DNA from: an uncultured Algimonas sp.
GTDB lineage: Bacteria; Pseudomonadota; Alphaproteobacteria; Caulobacterales; Maricaulaceae
Direction of reading: 5' to 3'
Length of the DNA stretch: 64,000 bases
Assembly (NCBI GenBank): GCA_937923575.1
Contig: CALDUL010000024.1
Location: forward strand, 1-64,000
A program made the translations under genes and the position numbers. This document shows, piece by piece, positions 42,856 to 53,179 of the stretch. How positions within the stretch are numbered: the stretch's first letter is position 1; each line of letters opens with the position of its first letter. Below the pieces are notes generated by a model. The model had not been told where the DNA came from. It did no database searches and worked only from the letters and a program-made list of their open reading frames with translations.

Positions 42856-43602
42856 ATGAACATCGACTTCACCGGTAGAACAGCCCTCGTCACGGGGGCC
42901 AGCCGCGGCATCGGCCAGGCCATCGCGAAAGCCCTCGCTGACAGCGGCGCCAATGTCGCCTGCGTTGCCAGCCGTGCGGAGAATGCTGCGAAGACCGTCG
43001 AGGCGATTGGCGCCAAAGCCTATGCGTTGGGCTGCGATCAATCGGATGCGGTCTCGATTGCGGCCTGCGTCGACGCCGCCGTGGAGCGCTCCGGCAGAAT
43101 CGATTTTCTGATCAATAATGCCGGCACGATCCGCCGCGCGCCGGCGCGCGACTTTTCAGATGCTGATTGGGACCATGTCATCGACACCAATCTGTCCGGC
43201 GTCTTTCGCTTCTGCCGCGCGGTCGGCGGGCATATGCTAGATCAGGGTGCAGGCAAGATCGTCAATATTGCCAGCCTGCTGTCCTTCCAGGGCGGCATCA
43301 CCGTGCCCGCCTATGCCGCGTCCAAGGGCGGCGTCGCGCAGCTGACCAAGGCACTGTCCAATGAGTGGGCGGGCTCCGGCGTGCAGGTCAATGCCATCGC
43401 GCCGGGCTATATCGCGACAGACAATACGGCCGCGCTGCGGGCGGACGCCGACCGCAATGCTGCTATTCTCGCGCGCATTCCGGCAGGGCGCTGGGGCAAG
43501 CCTGAGGACATTGCGGGCACAGCCGTGTTCCTGTGCTCTTCGGCGTCGGACTATGTGAACGGCCATGTGCTGACCGTCGATGGCGGTTGGATGGGCCGCT
43601 AG
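42856..43602 (+). CDS. kduD: 2-dehydro-3-deoxy-D-gluconate 5-dehydrogenase (SDR)
   Basis: The 248-residue classical SDR starts at ATG 42856; the tracked frame from 42430 runs through dctM in another frame. The NAD motif reads VTGASRGIGQAIA. NNAGTIRRAPARDFSDADWDHV is typical of KduD, YAASKGG holds the catalytic Y-x-x-x-K and NAIAPGYIATDNTAALRAD follows. KduD reduces the KduI product to 2-keto-3-deoxygluconate. A close alternative is a DEH reductase of alginate metabolism, also SDR type, but pairing with kduI in divergent operons favours KduD. Confidence 0.85.
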   Translation: MNIDFTGRTALVTGASRGIGQAIAKALADSGANVACVASRAENAAKTVEAIGAKAYALGCDQSDAVSIAACVDAAVERSGRIDFLINNAGTIRRAPARDFSDADWDHVIDTNLSGVFRFCRAVGGHMLDQGAGKIVNIASLLSFQGGITVPAYAASKGGVAQLTKALSNEWAGSGVQVNAIAPGYIATDNTAALRADADRNAAILARIPAGRWGKPEDIAGTAVFLCSSASDYVNGHVLTVDGGWMGR

Positions 43603-43631
43603 TCGAAGACCAAGCGGAAGCGCCGCCTCAT

Positions 43632-44402
43632 CTATTTCTTCTCATTGGCCATCAGCCGGGCAAAGCGCGCGCGGTCGGCCGACACTTTGCGCTTGGCCTG
43701 CTCCACCGCTTCGATCTCGGTCGCGCGAAACATCGTGTCGACCACGCGCGATAGATGGGTTCGCATGGCGGTGCGCGCATCGGACGGATTGCCCGCGTCC
43801 AAGGCGTTATAGATCGCCCAATGCTCGTCGATAGACGGGCGTACGCCCTCCTGCCGCACGGTTTCATACATAGTGTGCGTCAGCGTCGAGCGGTCCCGCT
43901 GCATCCAGAGATCCTCGACGATGGAAATCAGCGCGGAGTTCCGCGTCGCCCGCGCGATGAGCATGTGGAAATCCTTGTCCGCATGCTCGCCCGAGACATA
44001 GTCGTCGGAGACGGTCGTCGCATTCTCGGCAATCATCTGATTGATGATCCCGGATAGCTCGTCCAGTTCACCTTCGGTGATCTGCGTGGCGGCGACGGCG
44101 GCGACTTCGCCCTCGATGAGCAAGCGCGCCTGTGTCAGCTCGAACGGACCGACATCGAGGTCGAGCGACTTCGCCACAGCTTCCTCGGCGGGTTCGGCGA
44201 CGTAGACGCCTGAGCCCTTTCGCACGGTGACCCTACCCGCGATTTCCAGCGCGATCACGGCCTCGCGGATTGTGGGGCGACTGACGTCATAGCGAATGGC
44301 CAATTCGCGTTCTGCCGGCAATCGGTCGCCGGGCTGAAAGCCTTCACTGTCGATATAGCGCAGCAGATTGTCCGCGACGGTCTTGTATCGTCTTTGATTC
44401 AT
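43632..44402 (-). CDS. GntR-family regulator with FCD domain
   Basis: The 256-residue protein has an N-terminal winged helix (RLPAERELAIRYDVSRPTIREAVIALEIAGRVTVRKGSGVYV). The FCD domain has its metal-ligand positions visible in DKDFHMLIARATRN, DEHWAIYNAL and MRTHLSRV. The family includes UxuR, ExuR and other uronate regulators. It is transcribed divergently from uxaC, with ACCAATTC-type repeats between them, so it probably controls the glucuronate operon and itself. It resembles the partial regulator at the right window edge (shared DVGPFELT/VGPFELT start of FCD). Confidence 0.9.
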   Translation of the reverse strand: MNQRRYKTVADNLLRYIDSEGFQPGDRLPAERELAIRYDVSRPTIREAVIALEIAGRVTVRKGSGVYVAEPAEEAVAKSLDLDVGPFELTQARLLIEGEVAAVAATQITEGELDELSGIINQMIAENATTVSDDYVSGEHADKDFHMLIARATRNSALISIVEDLWMQRDRSTLTHTMYETVRQEGVRPSIDEHWAIYNALDAGNPSDARTAMRTHLSRVVDTMFRATEIEAVEQAKRKVSADRARFARLMANEKK

Positions 44403-44444
44403 TGTCGCCTCCGTAGCGCAAATTTTTGCCGACCGAAACAGATA

Positions 44445-44485
44445 TGACCAATTCCAAAGGCAGCATATATTGGCTTGTCCAATTC
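44445..44485. promoter_or_regulatory. Direct repeats TGACCAATTC / TGTCCAATTC between gntR and uxaC
   Basis: Two near-identical 10-base words start at 44445 and 44476, 31 bases apart, about three helical turns. An ATATTGG in inverted orientation lies between them. The first word is identical to one in the DUF4861/GH105 region. I infer an operator of the adjacent GntR/FCD regulator. Confidence 0.5.
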
Positions 44486-44563
44486 AATGCTCTAAGCCAT
44501 AGGTGTTAAGGGGGCAATGTGCAGCACCATGGCCGAACGAACGGGAAGGTCATGCGGGGGACG

Positions 44564-46036
44564 ATGAGCAACATGGCGGCTACAGACGCGGGGGCTTTGC
44601 ACCCCGACCGGTTATTCCCAAGCGACCCGGCTGTGCGGGAAACGGCACGTTCGATCTATGCCGAGATTGCTGGGCTGCCGATCATCAGCCCGCACGGCCA
44701 CACCGACCCTTCGTGGTTCGCCGAGAACGCGCCTTTCCCGAACCCGAGCGAGCTGCTGATCATCCCGGATCACTATGTGCTGCGCATGCTCTACAGCCAG
44801 GGCGTGAGCCTGGAGAGCCTGGGTGTGCCGCCCCGTGACGGGCGCGACTATGAGCGTGATCCGCGCGCGGTCTGGCGGAGCTTTGCGGAGCATTTCCATC
44901 TCTTCGCGGGCACACCGTCGCGCATCTGGTGGGACCATGTGTTGGGGGAAGTGTTCGGGGCGCCCGTCCCGCTCTCGCCTGAGACTGCGGACGAGAGCTA
45001 CGACATCATCGACGCCGCGCTGAAAACCGAAGCCTTCCGCCCGCGCGCTCTGCTCGACCGCTTCGACATCGCGCTGATCGCGACGACCGAAGGCGCGCTG
45101 GACGATCTGAAACATCACCGCGCGCTGGAAGGGACAGACTACGCGCACCGCGTCATCACCACTTTCCGGCCCGATGACGTCATCGACGCCGACAAGCCGG
45201 AGTTCGCCCATAATCTCGCAAAGCTGGCCGAGCTGACGGAACAGGATACGAACGATTGGGAAGGCTATCTCGAAGCCTTGCGCATCCGGCGCGCCTATTT
45301 CCGCGATGTCGGGCGCGCGACTGCGACGGATCACGGCCACCCGTCCCCGCGCACAGCCGACCTGCCCGCGGATGAATGCCAGCGCCTGCTGAGCCTCTGC
45401 CTGTCGGGCGAGGCCATGCCGGAGCAGACGGATCTCTTCCGCGCGCAGATGCTGACCGAAATGGCGGGCATGAGCGTGGAGGACGGCATGACCCTGCAGA
45501 TCCACCCGGGCTCTTGCCGCAATCACAATCCATCGCTGCATGCCGCCTTCGGGGCAGACAAGGGCGCGGATATTCCATTGCAGTCGGAGTACACGCTGAA
45601 CCTGCAACCGCTGCTCGCCAAATATGGCAATAATCCCGATCTGACAGTCATCCTGTTTACGCTAGACGAGAGTGTCTACTCGCGTGAGCTCGCCACGCTG
45701 GCCGGGCACTACCCTGCCCTGACGCTGGGTCCGCCATGGTGGTTCCACGACAGCCCCAACGGCATGATGCGCTTTCGCGATCAGGTCACCGAGACGGCCG
45801 GCTTCTACAATACTGCCGGGTTTAACGACGACACCCGCGCGTTCCTCTCCATCCCCGCGCGTCATGACGTGGCCCGCCGCATGGACGCGGTCTTCCTTGC
45901 CGAACTCGTGACGCAACATCGCATCACGCGCAGCGAAGCCAGCGACATCGCCCGCGCGCTGACCGTCGATCTCGCCCGCAAGGCCTACAGGCTAGACGAG
46001 CTGCTGGCCCAAGACAGCAAGGAGCGCGCGGCGTGA
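44564..46036 (+). CDS. uxaC: Glucuronate isomerase
   Basis: The protein has about 490 residues. It converts D-glucuronate to D-fructuronate (or galacturonate to tagaturonate) in the cytoplasm. It belongs to the amidohydrolase-fold UxaC family: LPIISPHGHTDPSWFA carries the metal-binding H-x-H, followed by LIIPDHYVLRMLYSQGV, RALLDRFDIALIATTEGALDDL and MTLQIHPGSCRNHN. I start at MSNMAATDAGALHPDRLF (44564). A GTG at 44519, the tracked start, and an ATG at 44552 are both possible, and the former has a good AAGGGGG site. It is coupled to uxuB by GTGA overlap. Confidence 0.93.
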   Translation: MSNMAATDAGALHPDRLFPSDPAVRETARSIYAEIAGLPIISPHGHTDPSWFAENAPFPNPSELLIIPDHYVLRMLYSQGVSLESLGVPPRDGRDYERDPRAVWRSFAEHFHLFAGTPSRIWWDHVLGEVFGAPVPLSPETADESYDIIDAALKTEAFRPRALLDRFDIALIATTEGALDDLKHHRALEGTDYAHRVITTFRPDDVIDADKPEFAHNLAKLAELTEQDTNDWEGYLEALRIRRAYFRDVGRATATDHGHPSPRTADLPADECQRLLSLCLSGEAMPEQTDLFRAQMLTEMAGMSVEDGMTLQIHPGSCRNHNPSLHAAFGADKGADIPLQSEYTLNLQPLLAKYGNNPDLTVILFTLDESVYSRELATLAGHYPALTLGPPWWFHDSPNGMMRFRDQVTETAGFYNTAGFNDDTRAFLSIPARHDVARRMDAVFLAELVTQHRITRSEASDIARALTVDLARKAYRLDELLAQDSKERAA

Positions 46037-47469
46037 CACGACTGAGCGCGGCGACACTCGACAAGGCCAAGATACCAGCCCCCAGTTATGACCGGGACGC
46101 CGCCGGAATTGGCATTGTGCATTTTGGCCCGGGCGCATTCACCCGAGCCCATCAGGCCGTCTATACCGAGGACGCCATAGCGCGTTCCGGGGGCGATTGG
46201 GCCATCTGTGCCGTGTCGCTCAATAGCCCGCGCGCGAAGAAACAGCTCCGCCCGCAGGACGGGCTCTACACCCTCGCCATACGTGATCAGAAAGCGTCCT
46301 ATCGCGTCATCGGCGCGGTGCGTGAGGTCTTATTCGCAGGCGACGACCGCATCGATGTCATGTCCCGCCTGCGCGCGCCCAGCACGAAGTTCATCACGCT
46401 GACCATCACCGAAAAAGGCTACGCGCTGGACGGGGCGGGCCAGCTTGATCTCGGCAATGAGATGATCCGCGCGGACATCGCAGATCCGTCGAAGCCGCGC
46501 TCCGCCATGGGCTTCATTCTGCTGGCCGCAGAGCAGCGCCTGATCAGCGACATTCCGCCTTTCACCGTCATGTCCTGCGACAATCTGCCAGACAATGGTC
46601 ACCGACTGCGGGACGCTTGCGTGGCGCTGGCCAAGGCTCAGGGCAAGGCTACCCTCGCCCGGCACATCCGGCGAGCCGTCCGCTTCCCGCGCACCATGGT
46701 CGACGCCATCACGCCCGCGACCGACGAGGTTGTGTTGGACGCTGTCTCATACGCGCTGGGCCTGCGCGACGAAGCCGCCGTCCAGCGGGAGAGCTTCGCG
46801 CAATGGGTTATCGAGGACGACCTGCCTGAGGAACGTCCGGACTGGGTCGGCGCAGGCGCGACAATCACCGATGACATCCAGGGTTTCGAGAACAGTAAAT
46901 TGCGCATCCTCAACGGAGCCCATTCGACCTTGACCTATCTGGGGCTGCTGGCAGGTCGCACATCCGTCGTCGAAGCCGCAGGCGACCCTCTGCTGCGCGG
47001 TTTTGTCGACGGCCTGATCCGGGAAGAGACCATTCCTTCCTTCGACGCGCCGGAGGGGCTGTCGCCGACGCTCTATTGGGACGTGACCCTCGCGCGGTTC
47101 GACAATCCGCATATCATTCACAAGCTAGAGCAAATCAGCCATGACGGCTCGCAGAAAATCCCGGCGCGCATTCTGCCTGTCATCGCGGCGCATGGTTCCG
47201 ACGCCAAGCGCGCCGCCTTTGTCGCGGCCGGGTGGATCGAATGGACGCGGCAACGGCGCTGCAGCGATCAGCCGCCGACCGATGGCTGGCTGTCGTCCAA
47301 CACCGACGCCTTGCCCGATCCCTCGCTTTCGCCAAAAGACTATGCGCGCGCCATGCTCGGCGTGCGCGCGGTCTTCCCGGCTGGCTTGCCCGTTAAGCTC
47401 ATAGTCGGGAATGCCGAGGCCATTGCGGAACAGGGCGTCATCAAGGCAATCAAATCGCTGAAACTTTAG
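46033..47469 (+). CDS. uxuB: Fructuronate reductase-type mannitol dehydrogenase family protein
   Basis: The 478-residue long-chain polyol dehydrogenase starts with GTG within the uxaC stop. The N-terminal [25 protein letters not shown] and later [23 protein letters not shown] are family marks. Fructuronate reductase makes D-mannonate from D-fructuronate with NADH. Position between uxaC and a mannonate dehydratase gene strongly favours this over mannitol or arabinitol dehydrogenase. Cytoplasmic. Confidence 0.88.
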   Translation: MTRLSAATLDKAKIPAPSYDRDAAGIGIVHFGPGAFTRAHQAVYTEDAIARSGGDWAICAVSLNSPRAKKQLRPQDGLYTLAIRDQKASYRVIGAVREVLFAGDDRIDVMSRLRAPSTKFITLTITEKGYALDGAGQLDLGNEMIRADIADPSKPRSAMGFILLAAEQRLISDIPPFTVMSCDNLPDNGHRLRDACVALAKAQGKATLARHIRRAVRFPRTMVDAITPATDEVVLDAVSYALGLRDEAAVQRESFAQWVIEDDLPEERPDWVGAGATITDDIQGFENSKLRILNGAHSTLTYLGLLAGRTSVVEAAGDPLLRGFVDGLIREETIPSFDAPEGLSPTLYWDVTLARFDNPHIIHKLEQISHDGSQKIPARILPVIAAHGSDAKRAAFVAAGWIEWTRQRRCSDQPPTDGWLSSNTDALPDPSLSPKDYARAMLGVRAVFPAGLPVKLIVGNAEAIAEQGVIKAIKSLKL

Positions 47470-47537
47470 GGCGGCAGGGCAAACAGAATAACGACAAACA
47501 GATCGGCAAGAGACCGACAGGGACTACGAAAACGATT

Positions 47538-48746
47538 ATGAAGATCACAAACATTAAGACCATCGTCACCTGCCCCGACAGGAACTTTGTGACGGTCAAG
47601 GTGATGACCGACGAAGGCATATACGGCATTGGCGACGCGACACTGAACGGCCGAGAGTTGTCGGTCGCTTCCTATATCGACGATCATATTGCGCCGTCGA
47701 TCATGGGCCATGATGCGGGCCGGATCGAGGACATCTGGCAATATCTCTATCGCGGTTGCTACTGGCGGCGTGGCGCGGTGACGATGACCGCCATCGCCGC
47801 CATCGACACGGCGCTATGGGACATCAAGGCCAAGGCGGCGAACATGCCGCTCTACCAATTGTTGGGTGGCAAGTCGCGCGACGGCGTCATGGTATATGGT
47901 CACGCCAATGGCGGCGACATCGAAGAGACGCTGGACGAGGTCGGCAAGTATCTGGATCTCGGCTACAAGGCCGTGCGCGCCCAGACCGGTATTCCGGGGC
48001 TGAGCTCGACCTACGGCGTCTCCAAGGACAAGATGTATTACGAGCCCGCCGACGGCAATCTGCCGACGGAAAATGTCTGGAGCACGTCCAAATACATCAA
48101 CCACATCCCTAAGCTGTTTGATCGCGTGCGCGACAAATACGGCATGGACTTCCACCTGCTCCACGACGCCCACCACCGTTTGACGCCGCAGGAAGCCGCC
48201 AAGGTCGGCAAGAGCCTGGAGGAGTTCAACCTGTTCTGGCTGGAGGACGCCGTCCCGGCCGAGAACCAGGAAGCCTTCCGCATGATCCGTCAGCACACGA
48301 CCACGCCGCTGGCCGTGGGCGAGGTGTTCAACTCGATCTGGGACTGCAAGACGCTGATAGAGGAAGGGCTGATCGACTACATCCGTTCCACCGTCGTCCA
48401 CGCGGGCGGCATTTCGCACCTGAAGAAGATCTTCGAATTCGCCGCCATGCACCATGTGCGGTCCGGCAGTCACGGCGCGACGGACCTGTCGCCCGTCTGC
48501 ATGGGCGCAGCACTGCATCTGGACACGGCGATCTACAATTTCGGCATCCAGGAATATATGCGCCATACGGAGAAGACCGACGAGGTCTTCCCGCATGCCT
48601 ACACCTTCAAGGACGGCCTGCTCTATCCGGGCGAAGCACCAGGCCACGGCGTCGACATCGACGAAGAACTCGCTGCCAAATATCCTTATAAGCGGGCCTA
48701 CCTGCCCGTGAACCGTCTCGAAGACGGCTCCATGTTCAACTGGTAG
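47538..48746 (+). CDS. manD: D-mannonate dehydratase, enolase superfamily
   Basis: The 402-residue protein has the length of characterised ManD proteins. It dehydrates D-mannonate to 2-keto-3-deoxy-D-gluconate and is unrelated to UxuA. The barrel carries RAQTGIPGL with its disordered-loop region, then [13 protein letters not shown] (first metal-ligand strand), [21 protein letters not shown] and [29 protein letters not shown] follows near the end. The operon order uxaC-uxuB-manD completes the saturated glucuronate route. The start ATG lies 68 bases after uxuB and the GH2 gene follows 8 bases after its stop. Confidence 0.93.
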   Translation: MKITNIKTIVTCPDRNFVTVKVMTDEGIYGIGDATLNGRELSVASYIDDHIAPSIMGHDAGRIEDIWQYLYRGCYWRRGAVTMTAIAAIDTALWDIKAKAANMPLYQLLGGKSRDGVMVYGHANGGDIEETLDEVGKYLDLGYKAVRAQTGIPGLSSTYGVSKDKMYYEPADGNLPTENVWSTSKYINHIPKLFDRVRDKYGMDFHLLHDAHHRLTPQEAAKVGKSLEEFNLFWLEDAVPAENQEAFRMIRQHTTTPLAVGEVFNSIWDCKTLIEEGLIDYIRSTVVHAGGISHLKKIFEFAAMHHVRSGSHGATDLSPVCMGAALHLDTAIYNFGIQEYMRHTEKTDEVFPHAYTFKDGLLYPGEAPGHGVDIDEELAAKYPYKRAYLPVNRLEDGSMFNW

Positions 48747-48754
48747 GTCTGCCC

Positions 48755-51205
48755 ATGACACTCCGCTCCGCTGCTCTTCTGCTCGCCAGCACTGCCGCCA
48801 TCGCCTTGGGGGGCTGCGGCGTGGAGCAAGCCGCGCAAATAGACAAGGCCGGAGTGGACGGAACAGGCGCGGGCCTAACGTCGGTTCTTTCGCGTATCAC
48901 AGAGCCGCGACAGAAGATCAGCTCCGACTGGCATTATCTGGAAAACGCGGCCGAAGACCCAGCCGTCGCGTCGGCGACCGGAGCCTGGACGACAGTCGAC
49001 CTACCGCACACGTGGAACGCGCTCGACACGACCGATATCGTCACAGGCTATCGCCGCGACGGCTCGTGGTACCGCAAGACGTTGGAGGTGACGCCCGCCG
49101 CCGATCGACGCTATTTCCTGCACTTCGAAGCCGCGCAGATGAAGGCCGATGTCTATGTCAACGGCACCCGCGCAGGCGGCCATGTCGGCGGCTATGTCGG
49201 GTTCGACATCGAAGTCACGGACCAGCTGAGAGACGGCGCCAACGAGATCCTGGTGCGGGTCGACAACGGCGTCGACAAGAATCTGGTGCCGAGCCAAAAG
49301 GCCGACTTCTTCCAATATGGCGGGCTGACGCGGGACGTGTTTTTCGTCTCCAAGCCACAGACTTTCTTGCAACAGGTCCGCATCAACACGGACGTGAACG
49401 CGGACCGTGCGGTGCTGAGCCTGACACCCTTCGTCAATGGCCGCGGCGATTGGGGTCCGGAAAGCTACGAACACGTGGTACGCGGGCCTGACGGAAGTGT
49501 CGTTGCGGAGACTCGCGAGCAGACAATCACCATAGACGATCCGCAGCTCTGGCACCCCGATACGCCGCTGCTCTATACGCTGACCAGCGCGCTGAAAAAT
49601 GCAGACGGCGAGATCGTGGACACGCGCATCGAGACATTCGGCCTGCGCTGGTTCGAGTTCAAGGAGAACGGTCCGTTCTTCCTCAATGGCGAGCGGCTGC
49701 TACTGCGCGGCACGCATTTGCATGAAGGCTTTGCGGGCGTGGGGTCAGCTATGAGTGACGAACAGCGCGTGGCCGATATGGAAGCGATCAAGGAACTCGG
49801 CGCGAACTTTCTGCGGCTGGGCCACTACTCCCACGACCCGGTCGTTTACGACGCCGCCGACCGTCTGGGCATCATTCTCTATGACGAAGTGCCGTGGAAT
49901 CGCGGCGGGATCGGGGGCGCGGAGTGGCGCAAGAACACGCAAAACCTCGCGCGCGAAATGATCGCCCAGAACTATAACCGCGCGTCGGTCTTCCTCTGGA
50001 GCCTCGGCAATGAGATGTACTGGCTGCCCGACCAGGAAGGCGGCGGGGACAAGGCGCGCGTGGCCGAAGAGCTACAGCTGCTCCACAATATCGCCAAGGA
50101 GATGGATCCCGGCCGTCTGACCACGATCAGAAAATTTCCCGAAGGCGCGGACATTATCGACGTTTACTCTCCGTCCATCTGGGCGGGCTGGTATGGCGGC
50201 GGCTATGTCCAATATCAGGAAGCGATGGAGAAGGCCCGCGCCGAGCATCCTTACCTGCTGCACATGGAATATGGTGGCTCCTCCCATGTCGGGCGCTATT
50301 TCGAAGAGCCCTTCGGTCCCTATGGTACGGCGGACCCCGAAAGCCTCGGCACGGTTGAGGAAGCGGTCAACCAGACGGGCGTGATCAGCGTCGCCAAGTC
50401 CAAAGTCTGGGACATGACCTATATGATCGATCTGTTCGACTGGCATTTGCGCGTGTCGGAAACCGACCCGAATTTTGCAGGAAACGCACAATGGGCTTTC
50501 AAGGATTTCGGCACACCGATCCGGCCCGAAAACCCGCTCCCATTCGTCAACATGAAGGGCCTCGTGCAGCGCGACGGCGTGCCCAAGGATGTCTACCACG
50601 TCTTCGCATCCTATTGGAAAAAGGACCCGACCTGCTGGATCGAGAGCCCGAACTGGAACTACCGCACGGGCGATCGCGACAAGACGATCAGCGTGTTTTG
50701 CAACACCGACAGCGCTGAGCTGTCGCTCAACGGTAGGCCGCTGGGATCGAAGACGCGTGATATCACCAAATACCCCGCCTCGGGCCTGACGTGGGATGTG
50801 AGCCTCGCGGACGGCGACAATACTCTGTCCGTCGAAGGTTATGACGAGGACGGCGGCGTGGTCGCGGGCCATAGCTATGACCTCACCTTTGAACCGCGCC
50901 AGCACGGCAAGATGGTCGATATCATCCTGACGACGAAGAACAATGACGACGGCTCGATCACCGTTATGGCGGAGGCGCAGGACGAAAACGGGTTGCGTGT
51001 CGTGGACATGAACGACCGCGCCTATTTCACCATCGATGGCGGCGGCGAGTTCCTCAAGCATCAGGGCACGCCGACGGGCAGCCAGGTGCGCGAATTCGCC
51101 AATGGCACCGCGTCGATCATCCTGTTTCCAGGCGAGACCGAGTCGGACCTCAATGTCCAGACGCAGGACTACCGCGGCTACTACATCAAAGTGCCCGCGA
51201 AGTGA
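48755..51205 (+). CDS. GH2 beta-glycosidase lipoprotein (beta-glucuronidase or beta-galactosidase)
   Basis: The 816-residue protein has a lipoprotein signal (AIALGGCGV; lipobox LGGC). The domains run jelly roll (~60-230: VDLPHTWNALD, GSWYRKTLEV, VNGTRAGGHVGGYVGFD), immunoglobulin-like (~230-320), then TIM barrel from ~320. RGTHLHEGFAGVGSAM and LRLGHYSHDPVVYDAADRLGIILYDEVP are GH2 marks. VFLWSLGNEMYW holds the acid/base glutamate and LHMEYGG the likely nucleophile. Two further beta domains follow. Being last in the glucuronate operon, it may supply saturated glucuronate to the pathway, making a beta-glucuronidase the favoured reading; beta-galactosidase remains possible. Confidence 0.85.
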   Translation: MTLRSAALLLASTAAIALGGCGVEQAAQIDKAGVDGTGAGLTSVLSRITEPRQKISSDWHYLENAAEDPAVASATGAWTTVDLPHTWNALDTTDIVTGYRRDGSWYRKTLEVTPAADRRYFLHFEAAQMKADVYVNGTRAGGHVGGYVGFDIEVTDQLRDGANEILVRVDNGVDKNLVPSQKADFFQYGGLTRDVFFVSKPQTFLQQVRINTDVNADRAVLSLTPFVNGRGDWGPESYEHVVRGPDGSVVAETREQTITIDDPQLWHPDTPLLYTLTSALKNADGEIVDTRIETFGLRWFEFKENGPFFLNGERLLLRGTHLHEGFAGVGSAMSDEQRVADMEAIKELGANFLRLGHYSHDPVVYDAADRLGIILYDEVPWNRGGIGGAEWRKNTQNLAREMIAQNYNRASVFLWSLGNEMYWLPDQEGGGDKARVAEELQLLHNIAKEMDPGRLTTIRKFPEGADIIDVYSPSIWAGWYGGGYVQYQEAMEKARAEHPYLLHMEYGGSSHVGRYFEEPFGPYGTADPESLGTVEEAVNQTGVISVAKSKVWDMTYMIDLFDWHLRVSETDPNFAGNAQWAFKDFGTPIRPENPLPFVNMKGLVQRDGVPKDVYHVFASYWKKDPTCWIESPNWNYRTGDRDKTISVFCNTDSAELSLNGRPLGSKTRDITKYPASGLTWDVSLADGDNTLSVEGYDEDGGVVAGHSYDLTFEPRQHGKMVDIILTTKNNDDGSITVMAEAQDENGLRVVDMNDRAYFTIDGGGEFLKHQGTPTGSQVREFANGTASIILFPGETESDLNVQTQDYRGYYIKVPAK

Positions 51206-51242
51206 GGTGACTGGGATTTAAGCGGGCAAGCCTGATACGACG

Positions 51243-51271
51243 TCGGCCCCGCCATAAAATGACGGGGCCGA
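51243..51271. terminator. Bidirectional terminator between convergent GH2 and kdgK
   Basis: TCGGCCCCG and CGGGGCCGA form a perfect 9-base stem around an 11-base loop whose CAT and ATG can pair further. It sits midway between two convergent stop codons. The flanking T-runs are weak in both directions. Confidence 0.7.
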
Positions 51272-51305
51272 ATATTGTGCTAGAATCCGGAACGTTCGGT
51301 GGGCA

Positions 51306-52343
51306 CTACCGCTGCACGCGTCCCGAGCCGTCTCCGCCCATGAGGTTTTCGACTTCTGCGCGGGAGACGCGGTTGAAGTCACCGAGCACGGAGTGTTTCA
51401 GCGCGGAACCCGCCACGGCAAATTCGAGGCTATCCTGCGGATCGTCATAGAGCGAGAGGCCCGCGATGAAGGCCGAGGCGAAGCTGTCGCCGCCACCGAC
51501 GCGGTCGACAATATCGGTCAGCTCATATTTCTTGGACAACAGGAAGTCGCCCCCACGGTTACGCATACAGGCCTGCCAGCCATTGATATTCGCGTTGACG
51601 GCCGCGCGCAGCGTGATCGCGATGGTCTTCATGTCGGGATAGATGTCGAGCATCTTGGTGGTGAGCTCTTCATATTTGGACGTGTCGAGGTGGCCGGAGC
51701 CGCTCTCGACATCGACGTCGACGCTGATACCGAGCGACTTCTGGCAGTCCTCCTCATTGGCGATACCGACGTCGACATATTTGACGAGGTCGCGCATCAC
51801 CTCGGGCGCGGCCTTTCCGTATTTCCACAACTTTCCTCGGAAGTTGAAGTCGCAGGACACGGTCAACCCGGCCTTCTGGGCTTCCTTGACGCACTCCATG
51901 GAGAGGTCGGCACTATCCTGCGTGAGAGCGGGTGTGATGCCAGTGATATGAAGCCACTTCGCGCCCTTGAAGATGGTCGGCCAGTCGAAGTCACCCGGCT
52001 TGGCCTGGCTGATCGAGCTGTGCGCGCGGTCGTAGATGACCTTGGAAGGCCGCTGGTTCGCACCGGTCTCCAGAAAGTAGATGCCGACGCGCTCGCCCTG
52101 GCGCAGCACGCGGGAGGTATCGACGCCGAGCCCGCGCAGCTGGTTGATCGCGGCCTGACCGATGTCGTTGTCGGGCAGAGCGGAGATGAAGCCGGCATCC
52201 AGCCCGTAATTACACAGTGACACGGCGACATTCGCCTCGCCGCCGCCAAACGTGGCTTCGAGCTGCGGGCTCTGGAAAAAGCGCTCATAGCCCGGCGAGC
52301 GCAGGCGCAGCATGATCTCGCCGAAAGAGAGGAAGTCGGTCAT
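51306..52343 (-). CDS. kdgK: 2-dehydro-3-deoxygluconokinase
   Basis: The 345-residue PfkB-family kinase phosphorylates KDG to KDPG for the Entner-Doudoroff pathway. [28 protein letters not shown] and [20 protein letters not shown] are characteristic. The catalytic motif reads [16 protein letters not shown], with GGGD in place of the usual GAGD. It is the last gene of the alginate operon, its start overlapping the upstream stop by 4 bases. It is the only KDG kinase in the window, so both the alginate and glucuronate routes converge here. KDPG aldolase is not present. Confidence 0.93.
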   Translation of the reverse strand: MTDFLSFGEIMLRLRSPGYERFFQSPQLEATFGGGEANVAVSLCNYGLDAGFISALPDNDIGQAAINQLRGLGVDTSRVLRQGERVGIYFLETGANQRPSKVIYDRAHSSISQAKPGDFDWPTIFKGAKWLHITGITPALTQDSADLSMECVKEAQKAGLTVSCDFNFRGKLWKYGKAAPEVMRDLVKYVDVGIANEEDCQKSLGISVDVDVESGSGHLDTSKYEELTTKMLDIYPDMKTIAITLRAAVNANINGWQACMRNRGGDFLLSKKYELTDIVDRVGGGDSFASAFIAGLSLYDDPQDSLEFAVAGSALKHSVLGDFNRVSRAEVENLMGGDGSGRVQR

Positions 52344-53164
52344 GTTGTGGGGGTCTCGTGATTGGTGGCTGCAGTAGCCGTCATGTTGATGGTAAACTGG
52401 CCAAGCTGGCCGAAAGTGATGGTCGACGTGGTGCCCGGCCCGGAGGCGTGAACACCCGTGATAGCACCGCTGGAGAGTAGCGGCGAGTCGGGCAAGGCGA
52501 TATCGTCCGGCAGGGTCTGGATGTGGTTAAGCAGGAATTGCAATGCATCGAGCGGGCCGCCCTTGGCAGGCGCGGCTGTAGCGCGTCCGATCTCTGCGCC
52601 GTCGATGACGGTCACAACTTCGATCTCCGGCAGACGCATGAGCATGGACAGATCAACCTCCGGCCCGATGACGACCCCGGCCTGATTGCCGAAGTCGGAG
52701 ATGATCGAACCGGGGCCGAGCGCGTTGAGCGTGAATAGGGGCGAGCTCGCGATTTCCGCGCCGATATGTAGCGCGGTGACATAGCCAGCCGCCTCTTCGA
52801 GGGTCGTGACAGGACCGTCGAGCCTGTCGAGTCCACCGAGGCGCATGACATACTCCGCCTCATAGGCCGCAAATCCGCCCTTGAAGACCGGGACGTCCAC
52901 CGTGCCGCCGTCAGTCACCGTCTGAACGAGATGTTCAAAGACGGGCCCGGCCAGCCGATGCGCGGGAAACCTATCCGCAAAATCCGGCGCGACACCGCCG
53001 ACCTTGAAGCCCGCGATCGGCTCGCCCCAGGCGCGGATGCTGGCGTGCTGGACGGCATAGGCGTCCTCAAGCGTGGTCGGGACCGTGCCGGGAAATTCCG
53101 GCAGAGCCCGGCCCGCCCGTCGCGCGGAGACGAAGGCGGCTGAGATGTTTTCAAGCTGACTCAC
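52340..53164 (-). CDS. 2-keto-4-pentenoate hydratase / FAH-fold family protein
   Basis: The 274-residue protein matches the MhpD/hydratase branch of the fumarylacetoacetate hydrolase fold: [14 protein letters not shown] near the start, [18 protein letters not shown] (acidic metal ligand), [12 protein letters not shown], and [14 protein letters not shown]. This branch acts on 2-keto acids in aromatic meta-cleavage, but no aromatic genes are nearby. Sitting between kdgK and the DEH reductase it probably handles a keto-deoxy acid derived from uronates, perhaps a lactone, tautomer or side product. The precise reaction is unknown. Cytoplasmic, coupled to kdgK by a 4-base overlap. Confidence 0.72.
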   Translation of the reverse strand: MSQLENISAAFVSARRAGRALPEFPGTVPTTLEDAYAVQHASIRAWGEPIAGFKVGGVAPDFADRFPAHRLAGPVFEHLVQTVTDGGTVDVPVFKGGFAAYEAEYVMRLGGLDRLDGPVTTLEEAAGYVTALHIGAEIASSPLFTLNALGPGSIISDFGNQAGVVIGPEVDLSMLMRLPEIEVVTVIDGAEIGRATAAPAKGGPLDALQFLLNHIQTLPDDIALPDSPLLSSGAITGVHASGPGTTSTITFGQLGQFTINMTATAATNHETPTT

Positions 53165-53179
53165 GGGAGTGGCCGGTCC

